The notes under the pieces: generated by a model
Databases searched by the model: none
Seen by the model: only the letters and a program-made list of their open reading frames with translations
What the model was told of the DNA's origin: nothing
Assembly (NCBI RefSeq): GCF_000332115.1
Contig: NC_020156.1
Coordinates: 3,349,501 to 3,413,500, forward strand
Direction: 5' to 3'
DNA length: 64,000 nucleotides
DNA from: Nonlabens dokdonensis DSW-6
Lineage (GTDB): Bacteria; Bacteroidota; Bacteroidia; Flavobacteriales; Flavobacteriaceae
Made by a program: the position numbers and the translations under genes
Part shown: piece after piece, positions 36,336 to 45,750 of the stretch
How the letters are laid out: each line of letters opens with the position of its first letter
Position numbering within the stretch: the stretch's first letter is position 1

Positions 36336-37286
36336 ATGAAAATTCAAAATATAAAAATTGCCTTGTTGGTAGGTATGAGTTTGGTTTACTGGAGCGCTGA
36401 AGCGCAACAAGATCCTCAATTTACTCAATACATGTACAATCAAAGCATCGTTAATCCCGCTTACGCAACTGCAAATAAAGAAGAGTTGAATATAGGAGCG
36501 TTATATAGATCGCAATGGGTAGGAATTGAAGGAGCTCCTAGAACAGCTTCTCTATTTGCTCATTATCCTATAAGCGATCGCGTTGAAGTAGGAATATCAT
36601 TTACAAATGATGACATTGGAAATGTGGTAACTGAAAATAATATTTATGCAGACTTTGCCTATATATTACCAGTTTCAGAAACTGGTAAGCTATCGTTAGG
36701 ACTTAAAGCAGGTTTAACGTTATTTGATGCCAATTTTAATGGTTTTAACCTTCAGTCTGGAGGAAGAGATACTGATGTTGCTTTTAATGATAACGTTACT
36801 CAAAGCTTTCCAAATGTAGGTCTTGGAGCCTTTTATTTTACAGATAAATTTTACGTAGGGCTTTCTGCTCCTAATCTATTAACAACTACACATTTAGAAA
36901 ATGAAAATGGCATACAATCCACCGGCGTACAGGATATTCATTTTTTCTTGAATAGTGGTTATGTATTTGACATTAATCCTAATTTGAAGTTCAAACCTTC
37001 ATTTATGTTGAAAGGTGTTAAAGGTGCTCCATTATCTGCAGACCTAAATGCCAATGTCCTATTCAATGAAAAATTTGAAGTAGGATTAGGATATAGACTA
37101 GATGATTCAGTAAGTGGCGTTTTTAATTTTAGGGTCGCTCCTGAAATTAGAATAGGCTATGCATATGACTATACCACTAGCAATCTAGGTAATTTTAACT
37201 CTGGATCGCATGAAATCATTTTATTATATAATATAAAAACAAGATTTTGGAGAAGTGGTTACGATCGTTCTCCTAGATTTTTCTAA
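36336..37286 (+). CDS. PorP/SprF-family type IX secretion outer-membrane protein
   Basis: 316 residues with signal peptide (ALLVGMSLVYWSAEAQQ). Residues DPQFTQYMYNQSIVNPAYAT and ALYRSQWVGIEGAPRTASLFAHYPI are hallmarks of the PorP/SprF family, followed by a beta-barrel of alternating strands. SprF assists secretion of SprB-type proteins. The gene follows the giant surface protein with 29 bases between and precedes the OmpA gene with 21, so it is part of one operon. Confidence 0.9.
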   Translation: MKIQNIKIALLVGMSLVYWSAEAQQDPQFTQYMYNQSIVNPAYATANKEELNIGALYRSQWVGIEGAPRTASLFAHYPISDRVEVGISFTNDDIGNVVTENNIYADFAYILPVSETGKLSLGLKAGLTLFDANFNGFNLQSGGRDTDVAFNDNVTQSFPNVGLGAFYFTDKFYVGLSAPNLLTTTHLENENGIQSTGVQDIHFFLNSGYVFDINPNLKFKPSFMLKGVKGAPLSADLNANVLFNEKFEVGLGYRLDDSVSGVFNFRVAPEIRIGYAYDYTTSNLGNFNSGSHEIILLYNIKTRFWRSGYDRSPRFF

Positions 37287-37307
37287 ACTAACATAGACCA
37301 TACTCTC

Positions 37308-39194
37308 ATGAGATTATCATATACCCTACTTGTAACTGTTATTTTATTATCAACTAGCTTAAATGCTCAAAAATTAAGTCTCAAAAAGACCAATAAGTTA
37401 TTTGAGAATCAAGCTTACAAAGAAGCAATCTTAAATTATGAAAATTTAGAACCGAGCGAAGAAGTTCTTCAAAATTTAGCAGATTCTTACTATTTCACTA
37501 ACGATCTTGAAAAAGCAGCTCAAACCTATGAGCGTTTGATAGTAGAGCATCGCGATATTGTGGATCGCCAGAGAGTTTATCGATATGCACAATCCTTGCT
37601 GGCTGTTAAAAATTATAAAAGAGCCGACGAGTATTTATCTTATTACTATGGACTTTATTGGAATACCGAAGAGTTCATCAAAGAGTTGGAAAAAACAACA
37701 CCTCATGTTTTTGAAATAAAAACTGTAGCAAATAAAGGATCAAATAGTGATTTTGGCTTATCATTTATTAACGATAATAATATTGCTTTTGCCTCTTCAC
37801 GTAATTTGGAACGACCTGTTTATTCTTGGAATGGATTACCTTATTTAGATCTTTATGAAGGCGAGCTCAGTGATAAGAACACCATCAGCAAAGTAAGAGC
37901 ATTTTCTGATGAGATCAATACACCATTGCATGAAAGCAACGCTGTATTCACAAATAATGGTACAGTTATGTACTTTAATCGTAATAACGATAAGCGTATT
38001 AAAATAGATGGCGTTAAGATCTCACCTGTTCAGTTATTACGTGCTGAAAAAGTTGACGGTACATGGACTAATGTTACTACCCTACCTTTTAATAGCGAGC
38101 AATACAGCATTCAACATCCTACAATTAGCAAAAATGGAAAAGTGCTGTATTTCTCAAGCGATATGCCAGGAGGTTATGGAGATTTTGATCTATATAAAGT
38201 CATCATCAATAATGACGGTACTTATAGCGATCCTGTTAATTTAGGTCCTGGAATAAATACAGAGCATTTAGAACAGTTCCCCTACATTAGTGATATTAAC
38301 ACACTTTATTATGCGACAAATGGTAAGCAAGGATTAGGTGGTCTCGATATTCACAGAGTGGACATGATTAATGGTCAGCTGGGAACTCCTATAAATTTAG
38401 GCCCTAGTATCAATAGTTCCAGAGACGACTTTTCATTTGTTATTAATGAAGAGAATAATGCTATTTATTTCTCCTCAAATCGTGATGGAATGGATCGTAT
38501 TTATTCTGCGAGCCGTGAGGAAAATATTCTTACTAAATATGAAGTTAGTGGAGTTGTTCAAGACAGTATTACAAAAAAGATTCTGCCTGGTTCATTAGTT
38601 TCCCTACTTGATGAAAGAGGAATTCTTATAGATGACATGATAGTAGGTAAAGATGCTACTTATACCTTTAAAACAGATCCAAATAAAAAATATACGGTAA
38701 GAGGAACACGTAAGTTATATATTCCGCAAGACGTAGACTTCTCAACAGATAAGAATGGTAAGATCACCCACAACATATACCTTACCCTACTTTCTTATGA
38801 AGATGCCGAAGAAATGATCAAACCAGATCGTAAAGGAGACGTTCAAGTAGAATTAGACAAAATATTCTTTGATTTTGACGAGTCGGTTATTAAACCACAA
38901 GCTGCAGCGACTTTGAATAATTTAGTTTCTATAATGAAAAAATATCCAGACATGTATATAGAAGTATCTGCACATACTGATGTACGTGGACCTAGCGAGT
39001 ACAACCTGAAATTATCAAATGATCGTGCTGCTTCTACGATGGAATATTTAATTAGTCAAGGGATTGAAAAAAGAAGGTTGCGTAGCATAGGGTATGGAGA
39101 AATGCAACCGCTTAATAAATGTACTGAAGAAGGAATGTGTACTGATGAGGAATATGAACTCAATCGTCGTTGCGAGTTTAAAATCATTCAATAA
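37308..39194 (+). CDS. OmpA-family protein with TPR and PD40 repeats (PorE-like)
   Basis: 628 residues. Order: signal peptide (VTVILLSTSLNAQ), TPR-like helices (30-150), PD40 beta-propeller repeats (NKGSNSDFGLSFINDNNIAFASSR, GKVLYFSSDMPGGYGDFDLYKV), a CarboxypepD_reg-like domain (EVSGVVQDSITKKILPGSLVSLLDERG) and a C-terminal OmpA domain (LDKIFFDFDESVIKPQAAATLNNL, VSAHTDVRGPSEYNLKLSNDRAASTMEYL). This layout is that of PorE, which anchors the type IX apparatus to peptidoglycan. Here it lies with a paralogous adhesin-SprF set. It ends 21 bases before a strong terminator. Confidence 0.88.
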   Translation: MRLSYTLLVTVILLSTSLNAQKLSLKKTNKLFENQAYKEAILNYENLEPSEEVLQNLADSYYFTNDLEKAAQTYERLIVEHRDIVDRQRVYRYAQSLLAVKNYKRADEYLSYYYGLYWNTEEFIKELEKTTPHVFEIKTVANKGSNSDFGLSFINDNNIAFASSRNLERPVYSWNGLPYLDLYEGELSDKNTISKVRAFSDEINTPLHESNAVFTNNGTVMYFNRNNDKRIKIDGVKISPVQLLRAEKVDGTWTNVTTLPFNSEQYSIQHPTISKNGKVLYFSSDMPGGYGDFDLYKVIINNDGTYSDPVNLGPGINTEHLEQFPYISDINTLYYATNGKQGLGGLDIHRVDMINGQLGTPINLGPSINSSRDDFSFVINEENNAIYFSSNRDGMDRIYSASREENILTKYEVSGVVQDSITKKILPGSLVSLLDERGILIDDMIVGKDATYTFKTDPNKKYTVRGTRKLYIPQDVDFSTDKNGKITHNIYLTLLSYEDAEEMIKPDRKGDVQVELDKIFFDFDESVIKPQAAATLNNLVSIMKKYPDMYIEVSAHTDVRGPSEYNLKLSNDRAASTMEYLISQGIEKRRLRSIGYGEMQPLNKCTEEGMCTDEEYELNRRCEFKIIQ

Positions 39195-39215
39195 GTTCAT
39201 AGTTGCAAACTAATC

Positions 39216-39252
39216 ATCCCGATGTTCCTTTTGAGAATATCGGGATTTTTTC
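39216..39252 (+). terminator. rho-independent terminator after the surface-protein operon
   Basis: ATCCCGAT (39216-39223) and ATCGGGAT (39239-39246) form an 8-bp stem followed by six T's. Confidence 0.85.
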
Positions 39253-39277
39253 TTTCTATTAATTAAGATAATTATTC

Positions 39278-39293
39278 CGCTTTCGCGAAAGCG
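39278..39293. repeat. 16-bp palindromic repeat, perfect copy
   Basis: CGCTTTCGCGAAAGCG between the surface operon terminator and the HPF-like gene, with TTC left and GGAC right. Confidence 0.95.
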
Positions 39294-39470
39294 GGACCTC
39301 AATAATCAATAGTTCTACCGTATTAAATCTCAAAACTTTTAATACAAAGTTTAGATAGAGTCTCTTTTCAGGTCCTATTCACTTAATTCTTTATTAAAGC
39401 TGTATTAAGGATAATCTAATTTATAGTCGTAAACCACGTAAGCAACGTAACTTTAAATAAAACTTATAAT

Positions 39471-39776
39471 ATGACTATTCAATTCAATTATCAACATGTT
39501 TCAGGTAGTACTGAACTTGAAAACTATACTAAAGAAAAATTACAAACTATTTTTGATCGTTACAGCTGGGTTACTAGCGCCGATGTTTTTTTTAGAACTG
39601 AAAATACATCAAGTGATCAAACAGGAATGATTGCTGAAATAAGACTCAGCGCTCCAGGTCCACGCCTATTTGCTGAAGAAAGTACAGAAACTTTTCATGG
39701 TTCTGTTAACAAAGTAGTAGACCAGCTTAAAACGCAATGTGAGAAAAGAAAGGCCACTATTATAACGCATTCATAA
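39471..39776 (+). CDS. ribosome-associated HPF/RaiA-family protein
   Basis: 101 residues. The fold is beta-alpha-beta-beta-beta-alpha as in HPF/RaiA: IQFNYQHVSGSTELENYTKEKLQTIFDRY, then EIRLSAPGPRLFAEESTETFHGSVNKVVDQLKTQCEKRKA. Family members bind the 30S decoding area and promote ribosome hibernation or inhibit translation. A second divergent homologue lies at 42064-42357, and neither has the C-terminal extension of long HPFs. It precedes the ArsC-like gene by 1 base. Confidence 0.85.
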   Translation: MTIQFNYQHVSGSTELENYTKEKLQTIFDRYSWVTSADVFFRTENTSSDQTGMIAEIRLSAPGPRLFAEESTETFHGSVNKVVDQLKTQCEKRKATIITHS

Positions 39777-39777
39777 T

Positions 39778-40179
39778 ATGATATCGCTAGCTACTAACCC
39801 AAGACAAATTGTTCTGATTTATAATTCAGAGCAAAAAAGCCATAGAGAAATTTTTGCCTACGCAAAATCGGCAGATAAGGATTTACTTGCTATTGATATT
39901 TCAAAAGAAAAAGTGGCAGGAACTGTATGGACTGAAGTTGCAGATTTACTTGATAAAAGAGCAATGGATTTAATACATACAACGCATTCCAGCTTTATTA
40001 AAAAATATGGAGAGAATCATGAATTAGATTGTAATGGAGCCATTAAGATGCTACAAAAAGATCCTGAAATGTTAATATATCCTTATGCTATTCAAGATAG
40101 ACGAGCCAAAGAGATTAAATTATACAATGAAATGCTAAGTTTCTTTGATCCTGATACTGCAGAAATTAATATCCCCTAA
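39778..40179 (+). CDS. ArsC/Spx-like thioredoxin-fold protein
   Basis: 133 residues. The sequence from NPRQIVLIYNSEQKSHREIFAYAKSADKDLLAIDISKEK to MLQKDPEMLIYPYAIQDRRAKEI is the ArsC/Spx pattern (QKDPEMLIYP for the cis-proline). However, the active-site cysteine of arsenate reductases is missing, with no Cys near position 20. A reductase role is thus unlikely; it may be regulatory. It is co-transcribed with the HPF gene (1-base gap) and followed by a terminator. Confidence 0.75.
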   Translation: MISLATNPRQIVLIYNSEQKSHREIFAYAKSADKDLLAIDISKEKVAGTVWTEVADLLDKRAMDLIHTTHSSFIKKYGENHELDCNGAIKMLQKDPEMLIYPYAIQDRRAKEIKLYNEMLSFFDPDTAEINIP

Positions 40180-40199
40180 TTAAATTTTTGAGTATTTTT

Positions 40200-40227
40200 A
40201 AAATCCAGCCTTTAGGGCTGGATTTTC
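40200..40227 (+). terminator. rho-independent terminator after the ArsC-like gene
   Basis: AAAATCCAGCC and GGCTGGATTTT separated by a short loop, with a T-rich end. Confidence 0.85.
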
Positions 40228-40246
40228 TTATAACCACACTTTATAT

Positions 40247-41230
40247 ATGATCATCTGGATATCTTTTATTGTTCTAGTTTCTATCTTTTTATGTCTTGAC
40301 TTGTTTGTTTTTAATAGAAACGCTCATGTTATCGACACAAAAGAGGCTTCAAAGTTCACAGCCTTATGGGTAGGAATAGCTTTGGCATTTACAGCTGCGG
40401 TTTATTTTATCTATGATCATGGTTATTTAAATAATCCAGATGATCTTACAGCTAGTAATGCTGCTCTCAAATATTTGACGGGCTACCTCATTGAATTATC
40501 TCTGAGTATTGATAATATATTTGTCATAGCTGTCATTTTTAAGTCCTTTTCTATTGATCAAAAATACCAGCATCGAGTTCTTTTTTGGGGAATCGTAGGT
40601 GCCCTTGTATTTAGAGCTTTGATGATCTTATTTGGGATTACTCTTATTAATAAAGTAAGCTGGACTACCTATATTTTCGGAGCTTTTTTATTGTATACCG
40701 CTTTTAAAATGCTCACCAGCAAAGAAGAAGAGTTTGATCCCAAAACATCCAAAATATATAAATTTTCCAGAAAACTCTTCCCAGTAACCGATCGTATTGA
40801 AGGACAACAATTGTTTATCAAAAAAATGGGGAAGCGTATTGCAACACCTTTGTTTCTAGCGCTTGTAGTAATTGAATTGACTGATGTTTTATTTGCATTA
40901 GATTCCATTCCGGCGATACTTGCCATAACCGCGGATCCATTTATTGTTTTCTCCAGTAACATTCTTGCTATTATGGGATTGCGTAGTATGTACTTTTTCC
41001 TTTCTAACTTATTAGATAAGTTTCAATACATTCATTATAGCCTAGTGGCTATTTTAGCCTTTGTAGGTGTCAAAATGATACTAGTTCACCACTTTCACTT
41101 TCCAGAATGGATTTCGCTTGCAGTCATCTTTACTTCCTTACTTATAGGCGCACTTTTCTCCATCTACTATCCTACTACTAAAGAAGAAAAGAAAGAACAG
41201 GAAAAAACGTTGAATACAGAGAAAAAATAG
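40247..41230 (+). CDS. TerC/Alx-family integral membrane protein
   Basis: 327 residues and about nine membrane segments. The motif EASKFTALWVGIALAF and KYLTGYLIELSLSIDNIFVIAVIF, with later ELTDVLFALDSIPAILAITADPFIVFSSNILAIMGLRSMYF, is diagnostic of TerC/Alx (NADVI-type acidic residues in helices). Family members export manganese or confer tellurite resistance. The C-terminus is a charged tail (KEEKKEQEKTLNTEKK). The gene follows a terminator, so it has its own promoter, which I do not see clearly. Confidence 0.9.
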   Translation: MIIWISFIVLVSIFLCLDLFVFNRNAHVIDTKEASKFTALWVGIALAFTAAVYFIYDHGYLNNPDDLTASNAALKYLTGYLIELSLSIDNIFVIAVIFKSFSIDQKYQHRVLFWGIVGALVFRALMILFGITLINKVSWTTYIFGAFLLYTAFKMLTSKEEEFDPKTSKIYKFSRKLFPVTDRIEGQQLFIKKMGKRIATPLFLALVVIELTDVLFALDSIPAILAITADPFIVFSSNILAIMGLRSMYFFLSNLLDKFQYIHYSLVAILAFVGVKMILVHHFHFPEWISLAVIFTSLLIGALFSIYYPTTKEEKKEQEKTLNTEKK

Positions 41231-41293
41231 TACCTCAGATTACTAGAAATATCGTCTCTGTATATGGCTCAATACGTTGTTTTAATTAGTGCT

Positions 41294-41693
41294 TTATCGC
41301 TTGACCCAATTTTCAATCTCTATTCCCTTAATTCGGTCAAATTCTTTCACGTTTTCAGTTACCATTATTAATTCATTTGAGATAGCTGTAGAGCCAATTA
41401 AAAGGTCAAAGTCACTAATCATTTTTCCCTTTTTTTCTCAATCTTACTTTTTCTGACGCATAAATTTGTATTGCATTAAAAATCGGTAAAATTCTGATTT
41501 GTTCTGAAAAACTGTCGATTATTTTGAAGTTCTTTTTTGGGTTTGAACTATTTTCCGCTCCAAACATCAATTCGGCAAGAGTAATTTCTGAAATAGCACA
41601 ATCATCCAAATTAATCTCTTGAAATTTTTCAATTAGATTAAATTTTCCACGAAAAAGGTGAATACAAATATTCGTATCTAAAAGATATTTCAT
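41294..41693 (-). pseudogene. VapC-like PIN-domain toxin, frameshifted
   Basis: The open frame (41415-41693) encodes 92 residues: MKYLLDTNICIHLFRG (first acidic residue D7), AISEITLAELMFGAE (E), then RLRKKGKND and stop. Reading the other frame from there gives MISDFDLLIGSTAISNELIMVTENVKEF and RIKGIEIENWVKR, the expected PIN C-terminus with its D's. Removing one A from the AAAAA run (41422-41426) joins the two. The toxin is therefore inactive unless the frame is restored or the read is wrong. The intact antitoxin overlaps its start by four bases. The site 41294 is the stop in the restored frame. Confidence 0.75.
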
Positions 41694-41935
41694 CCTAAAC
41701 TCGGATTATTTCTTTTTTCAATTCTTGAAGACTTTATTTCACTGATTATTTCGTCTGAAGACTTATCGTCTTCCCACGCACCGAAAATAGAGTTTATGTC
41801 AAATGCTTTTTTTGATTTTATCTCAATTGATTTAGTCAATTTGATAATCAAATTCTTTTTCGCGCTATTATCCAAGCTTTTCAGGTATCCGAAATACTTA
41901 TCTAAAACCTTATTCGATATGGTTAAACTTCCCAT
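41690..41935 (-). CDS. VapB-type antitoxin
   Basis: 81 residues. An N-terminal region (SLTISNKVLDKYFGYLKSLDNSAKKNLIIKLTKSIEIKSKK) could form the DNA-binding part, and the C-terminal acidic SIFGAWEDDKSSDEIISEIKSSRIEKRNNPSLG would wrap the PIN toxin. Its stop overlaps the PIN start (ATGA), as is typical for toxin-antitoxin pairs. It is similar to antitoxins of other Bacteroidota by pattern only. Confidence 0.72.
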   Translation of the reverse strand: MGSLTISNKVLDKYFGYLKSLDNSAKKNLIIKLTKSIEIKSKKAFDINSIFGAWEDDKSSDEIISEIKSSRIEKRNNPSLG

Positions 41936-42063
41936 TGTATTCTTTTTTATGCAAGATACTTATTTTTTAACTCAATGTTTTTTCAGCATTATTAACAACA
42001 GGTTTTAACATTTTATTCAAAACTGTGATCTATGTGTGCTCGTAAGTAGAAGAAATAATACTT

Positions 42064-42357
42064 ATGATTCAATTCTCTTACATACACGTCCCTACAAATC
42101 GCAAATTAGAACAATTTGCAATTAAAAATTTTCAATCGGTAATGAAGCAATCCAATGTCCTACGAGTAGATGTTACCTTCAAAAGAATTTTTGATTTAAG
42201 AAACAGAGTTCGAGAAGTAGCTAATGTTTTAGTTACCACAAAAGATAAAAATATTATTTGTGAAATAAAGTCGACCAAATTTAAAAAGTCTATTGAAATA
42301 GCAACTGATTCCTTGACTAGAAAAGTTAATAACGGTAGCGATTTACTCACTGCCTAA
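42064..42357 (+). CDS. short HPF/RaiA-like protein
   Basis: 97 residues: IQFSYIHVPTNRKLEQFAIKNFQSVMKQSN, then VNVTFKRIF-like strands (VDVTFKRIFDLRNRVREVANVLVTTKDKNIICEIKSTKFKKSIEIATDSLTRKVNNG). The order is the same as the HPF-like protein at 39471 but the sequence is diverged and more basic. It is possibly a second ribosome-binding protein. It stands alone before a bidirectional terminator and is separated from its paralogue by the TerC gene and the toxin-antitoxin pair. Confidence 0.65.
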   Translation: MIQFSYIHVPTNRKLEQFAIKNFQSVMKQSNVLRVDVTFKRIFDLRNRVREVANVLVTTKDKNIICEIKSTKFKKSIEIATDSLTRKVNNGSDLLTA

Positions 42358-42372
42358 AATTTGATAAAGCAT

Positions 42373-42415
42373 AAAAAAGGCCTTACAATTCACAAGAGTT
42401 GTAAGGCCTTTTTTT
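42373..42415. terminator. bidirectional rho-independent terminator
   Basis: A 16-bp stem, AAAAAAGGCCTTACAA (42373-42388) with TTGTAAGGCCTTTTTT (42399-42414), between convergent genes. It has A's on one side and T's on the other and so works for both. Confidence 0.92.
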
Positions 42416-42429
42416 ATCTTAATATGGGA

Positions 42430-43050
42430 TTATTCTTTTACGTCACCAGTTTCTCTGTAATCTCCATTAAAAACAAAGTCATTTTGCTGTTTTCTACTTC
42501 TTTCTCCGGTTTCAGCATCTTGAAGTTTTTCTGGTACGTCACTTAACTCTCCACCATAATATCCTACTGCTATTGCAGTCGCTACATGATAGGTATCAGG
42601 AAATTTAAATTCCTTTCTTGCTTTCTCATAATCTAGCCCAGCCATTTGATGCATAGCAATTCCCATGCTTTGCGCTTGAATAGCCATATTAGCTGCAAAC
42701 TGACCTAAATCATGTGGTGCATGATAGTTGTCATCGCCCTTTGGTGTTTTTGTGTCCACAACTCCTAAAAGTAATACAGGAGCGTTTTTAGCCCAATTTT
42801 GATTGAATTCGACAAGCACACTCATGATACGATCGTAAGCTACACTACCTTTAATTCCCCATACGATGTTCCATGGTTGAATGTTATTAGAACTAGGTGC
42901 CCATCTTCCTGCTTCAAATAAAACTTGCAGCTCTTTGTGAGAAACTGGCTTGTCAGAAAACGTACGTGGGCTCCATCTATTCTTAATTAATTCATGAATC
43001 TCATGATCTACAGGCGTGTTCTTAAATATTTCTTTGTTGTTTGTGCTCAT
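42430..43050 (-). CDS. nitroreductase-family oxidoreductase
   Basis: 206 residues. The FMN-binding motif RWSPRTFSDKPVSHKELQVLFEAGRWAPSSNNIQPWNIVWG is clear, and the later DLGQFAANMAIQAQSMGIAMHQMAGLD and HVATAIAVGYYGG complete the fold. Members reduce nitroaromatics, quinones or related compounds with NAD(P)H as homodimers; the physiological substrate is open. It has its own transcription unit, ending at the bidirectional terminator. Confidence 0.9.
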   Translation of the reverse strand: MSTNNKEIFKNTPVDHEIHELIKNRWSPRTFSDKPVSHKELQVLFEAGRWAPSSNNIQPWNIVWGIKGSVAYDRIMSVLVEFNQNWAKNAPVLLLGVVDTKTPKGDDNYHAPHDLGQFAANMAIQAQSMGIAMHQMAGLDYEKARKEFKFPDTYHVATAIAVGYYGGELSDVPEKLQDAETGERSRKQQNDFVFNGDYRETGDVKE

Positions 43051-43154
43051 TGATGTTTTTCTTTTAAAGATAATTAGTTTAAAATGTCAATCATACAGCA
43101 TTTACAAAGGTTTAACCATTGTGTTCAAGCTTTTATTCAAATCAACAAGAATGT

Positions 43155-45719
43155 TTAAGCAGAATTACGGCTGGCGTTGATATTTCCATAAAGTGATCGC
43201 GTTACCATACGCTCATAGGTTTCTATGTCTTTAGTAACTACTTCAGAACGTATGTCCTGAACCATTTTTAATGCATATTGCTGTATAGTTAACAATGGCA
43301 ATACGATATTCTCGCGTGTTTCAATACTCGCTTGACCAGCTCGTTCATTCTCCATTAGTGCACTCATTCCAGATATCTTCAACATGTACTTTTTAGAACG
43401 CTTGTATTCTTCATAAATCAGTTTCCAGAACTCACCATAAACGGGATCATGTTCCATATAAGCAGTTAAACCAAAGAATGACTTAGTTAGACTCATCATG
43501 CTATTATCCAGTAATGTACGGAAGAACTTATTATTCTTATATAAGTCAAGAGCATCATTCCATTTTCCAGATTTGTCCATTGCCTCAAGAGCAGTTCCTA
43601 CCCCATAGAAACCAGGAACATTTTGTTTCAATTGACTCCAAGAACCTACAAACGGAATCGCTCTCAAATCCTTAAATCGCAACTCTGTGCTGCCAGCTCG
43701 CTTGCTAGGGCGGCTTCCTATGTTAGTTTTGGCATAATACTTTAACGTGCTCATTTTTTCTAGATAAGACAAAAATTGAGGATGCGCCTTAAAATCAGTA
43801 TATGCTTTGTAACTTATTTCAGAAAGTTCGTCCATCGTGGACTTATCTTTATCTGAGAAATCATTGATATCACTTGCATATACAGCATTGCTCACGCCAC
43901 TACTTATCATTTGCTCCAGATTGAACTGACAGCTTTCTAAAGTTCCGAATTTTGAGCTTATCGTCTGTCCTTGAATAGTGAGTTGTATTTCTTTTGCAGC
44001 GATTTTTGTTCCCATAGAAGCATAGAACTGATGTGTTTGTCCGCCGCCTCTAGCTGGTGGTCCACCTCTACCATCAAAGAACACTATGGAAACACCATAT
44101 TCTCGTGAAACTCTTGTTAGTGCCTCTTTGGCTTTGTAAATAGCCCAATTAGCCATTAAGTAACCACCATCTTTTGTTCCATCACTAAAGCCTAACATAA
44201 TGTCTTGCTTATCTCCTCTTCGACTTAAATGCGCTCTATAATGTTCATTTTCATACAACTTGCGCATAACGTCTGGCGCATTGATCAAATCAGGAACCGT
44301 TTCAAATAAAGGAACTACATCTATGTTGGGCTCCTTCATACCGCACAAACGTATCATGGCATAAACTTCCATTATTTGAGAAGCCATTTGCGTGTTAGAG
44401 ATGATATAGCGGTTACAACCCTTTTCTCCATTGCGTTCTTGAATATCCTTTATGGCATATATGCTACTCAAAGTGCGCTGCGTGTATTCTTCCTTAAATT
44501 CATCTGGACGCAAAGTGCCTTCTATTTTAGAAAGTACATTGACTTTCTCAACTTCTGATAAGTCGTTGTAGTTAGATGGTAATTCCGCTTTCGCGAAAGC
44601 GAGAATCTCATCAAAAACCGTGTCATGAGCACTACTGTCTTGTCTTATGTCTAAGGTCGCAAAATGAAAACCAAACAATTCAATCTTATGAATAAAACTA
44701 TCAATTTGATCTAAGAACAACGAATTGTGCTCTTTAATTACCATGCTGCGTATGCTAGTCATGGTATCTATCAAGTCTTGCGCAGTAAAATCCAAAACAT
44801 CTTTTTCAAAAATAGCTTTATAGCACCTGCTCTCCATTTTAGAAAGTTGTTCTTCTACTCCTTTAAAAGTAAGTCTTCTACGCAGTTTACGTATGTCCCG
44901 ATAATAATTTCTAAAAATGGTAGAACGCAATCTTTTTGCAACGTTAAGCGTGATTTCTGTCGTTACAAATGGATTACCATCTCGATCACCACCAGGCCAA
45001 AAACCTATTTCAACAATTTGGTTTTTAAACTCTTGTGCATCTTCAATATGTTTTTTTAAATAGTCATAAATATTACCCATTGCAAAATAGAAGACATTTT
45101 CAAGATACCAGATCAAACTAATCGCCTCATCAAATGGTGTAGGTTTCTCTTTTTTAAAGAATGGAGTTTTTCCTAATTGAGAAAGCAACAACTTCACTTG
45201 CTGGATTTCATTTGCCTTTATTGCCTGACCTAAGTCATTAAGAATCCCTAAAACAGATCCAGGATAGAATTGAGTTGGGTGTGCCGTTAACACTGGTCTT
45301 ACTTTAAATTCTTTTAAATAAGACGTTAATTCTTGTGTTTTACCTAAAGCTACGGCTTCGTCTTTTACACTACGCAAAGAACCGCGGCCGTCAAGATTAT
45401 TTACTTTTCCAAAGGCTGCATCCTCGATCGCATCAAATAAAACGACTTGACGTTCTATATACTGAATAAACCTAAAAAGCATGGACTCCCGTTCCTGCTG
45501 GTCTGTATCACGCATGTAACGTTCAAAGAAATATTCAACGATTTCAGTAGGGTTTTTACCTTTTGCATAACCACGCACACACAATTCATGGAACAATGGT
45601 AACAATCCACCAGTATTTGAGATTTGATCAAATGGTAAAGTCATAAAAATCCCATTGAAAATCTGATATTTGGATTTCACTTCATTTTCAAAGCGCTCAA
45701 TTCTTGTAAGTCTTGACAT
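43155..45719 (-). CDS. ppc: phosphoenolpyruvate carboxylase
   Basis: 854 residues, near the normal length. The catalytic histidine lies in RPVLTAHPTQFYPGSVLG, PEP-binding residues in FWPGGDRDGNPFVT, and the loop SDGTKDGGYLMANWAIYKAKE and GRGGPPARGGGQTHQF carry the conserved lysine and arginines. The C-terminus RSLYGNINASRNSA is short. It forms oxaloacetate from PEP and bicarbonate, replenishing the TCA cycle. The ACP gene stops 31 bases upstream, so read-through is possible. A palindrome sits inside the gene at 44586 (encoding AFAKA). Confidence 0.93.
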   Translation of the reverse strand: MSRLTRIERFENEVKSKYQIFNGIFMTLPFDQISNTGGLLPLFHELCVRGYAKGKNPTEIVEYFFERYMRDTDQQERESMLFRFIQYIERQVVLFDAIEDAAFGKVNNLDGRGSLRSVKDEAVALGKTQELTSYLKEFKVRPVLTAHPTQFYPGSVLGILNDLGQAIKANEIQQVKLLLSQLGKTPFFKKEKPTPFDEAISLIWYLENVFYFAMGNIYDYLKKHIEDAQEFKNQIVEIGFWPGGDRDGNPFVTTEITLNVAKRLRSTIFRNYYRDIRKLRRRLTFKGVEEQLSKMESRCYKAIFEKDVLDFTAQDLIDTMTSIRSMVIKEHNSLFLDQIDSFIHKIELFGFHFATLDIRQDSSAHDTVFDEILAFAKAELPSNYNDLSEVEKVNVLSKIEGTLRPDEFKEEYTQRTLSSIYAIKDIQERNGEKGCNRYIISNTQMASQIMEVYAMIRLCGMKEPNIDVVPLFETVPDLINAPDVMRKLYENEHYRAHLSRRGDKQDIMLGFSDGTKDGGYLMANWAIYKAKEALTRVSREYGVSIVFFDGRGGPPARGGGQTHQFYASMGTKIAAKEIQLTIQGQTISSKFGTLESCQFNLEQMISSGVSNAVYASDINDFSDKDKSTMDELSEISYKAYTDFKAHPQFLSYLEKMSTLKYYAKTNIGSRPSKRAGSTELRFKDLRAIPFVGSWSQLKQNVPGFYGVGTALEAMDKSGKWNDALDLYKNNKFFRTLLDNSMMSLTKSFFGLTAYMEHDPVYGEFWKLIYEEYKRSKKYMLKISGMSALMENERAGQASIETRENIVLPLLTIQQYALKMVQDIRSEVVTKDIETYERMVTRSLYGNINASRNSA
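44586..44601. repeat. 16-bp palindromic repeat inside ppc
   Basis: CGCTTTCGCGAAAGCG, read on the minus strand in frame as AFAKA within DEILAFAKAELPSN, a non-core surface loop of PEP carboxylase. Confidence 0.95.
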
Positions 45720-45750
45720 AATTCGATGGTTTAAGCGATTAATATTTTGA

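Noticed and set aside
39778..40179. Functional arsenate reductase
   Set aside because: The active-site cysteine is missing, so the ArsC-like fold is retained without the catalytic residue.
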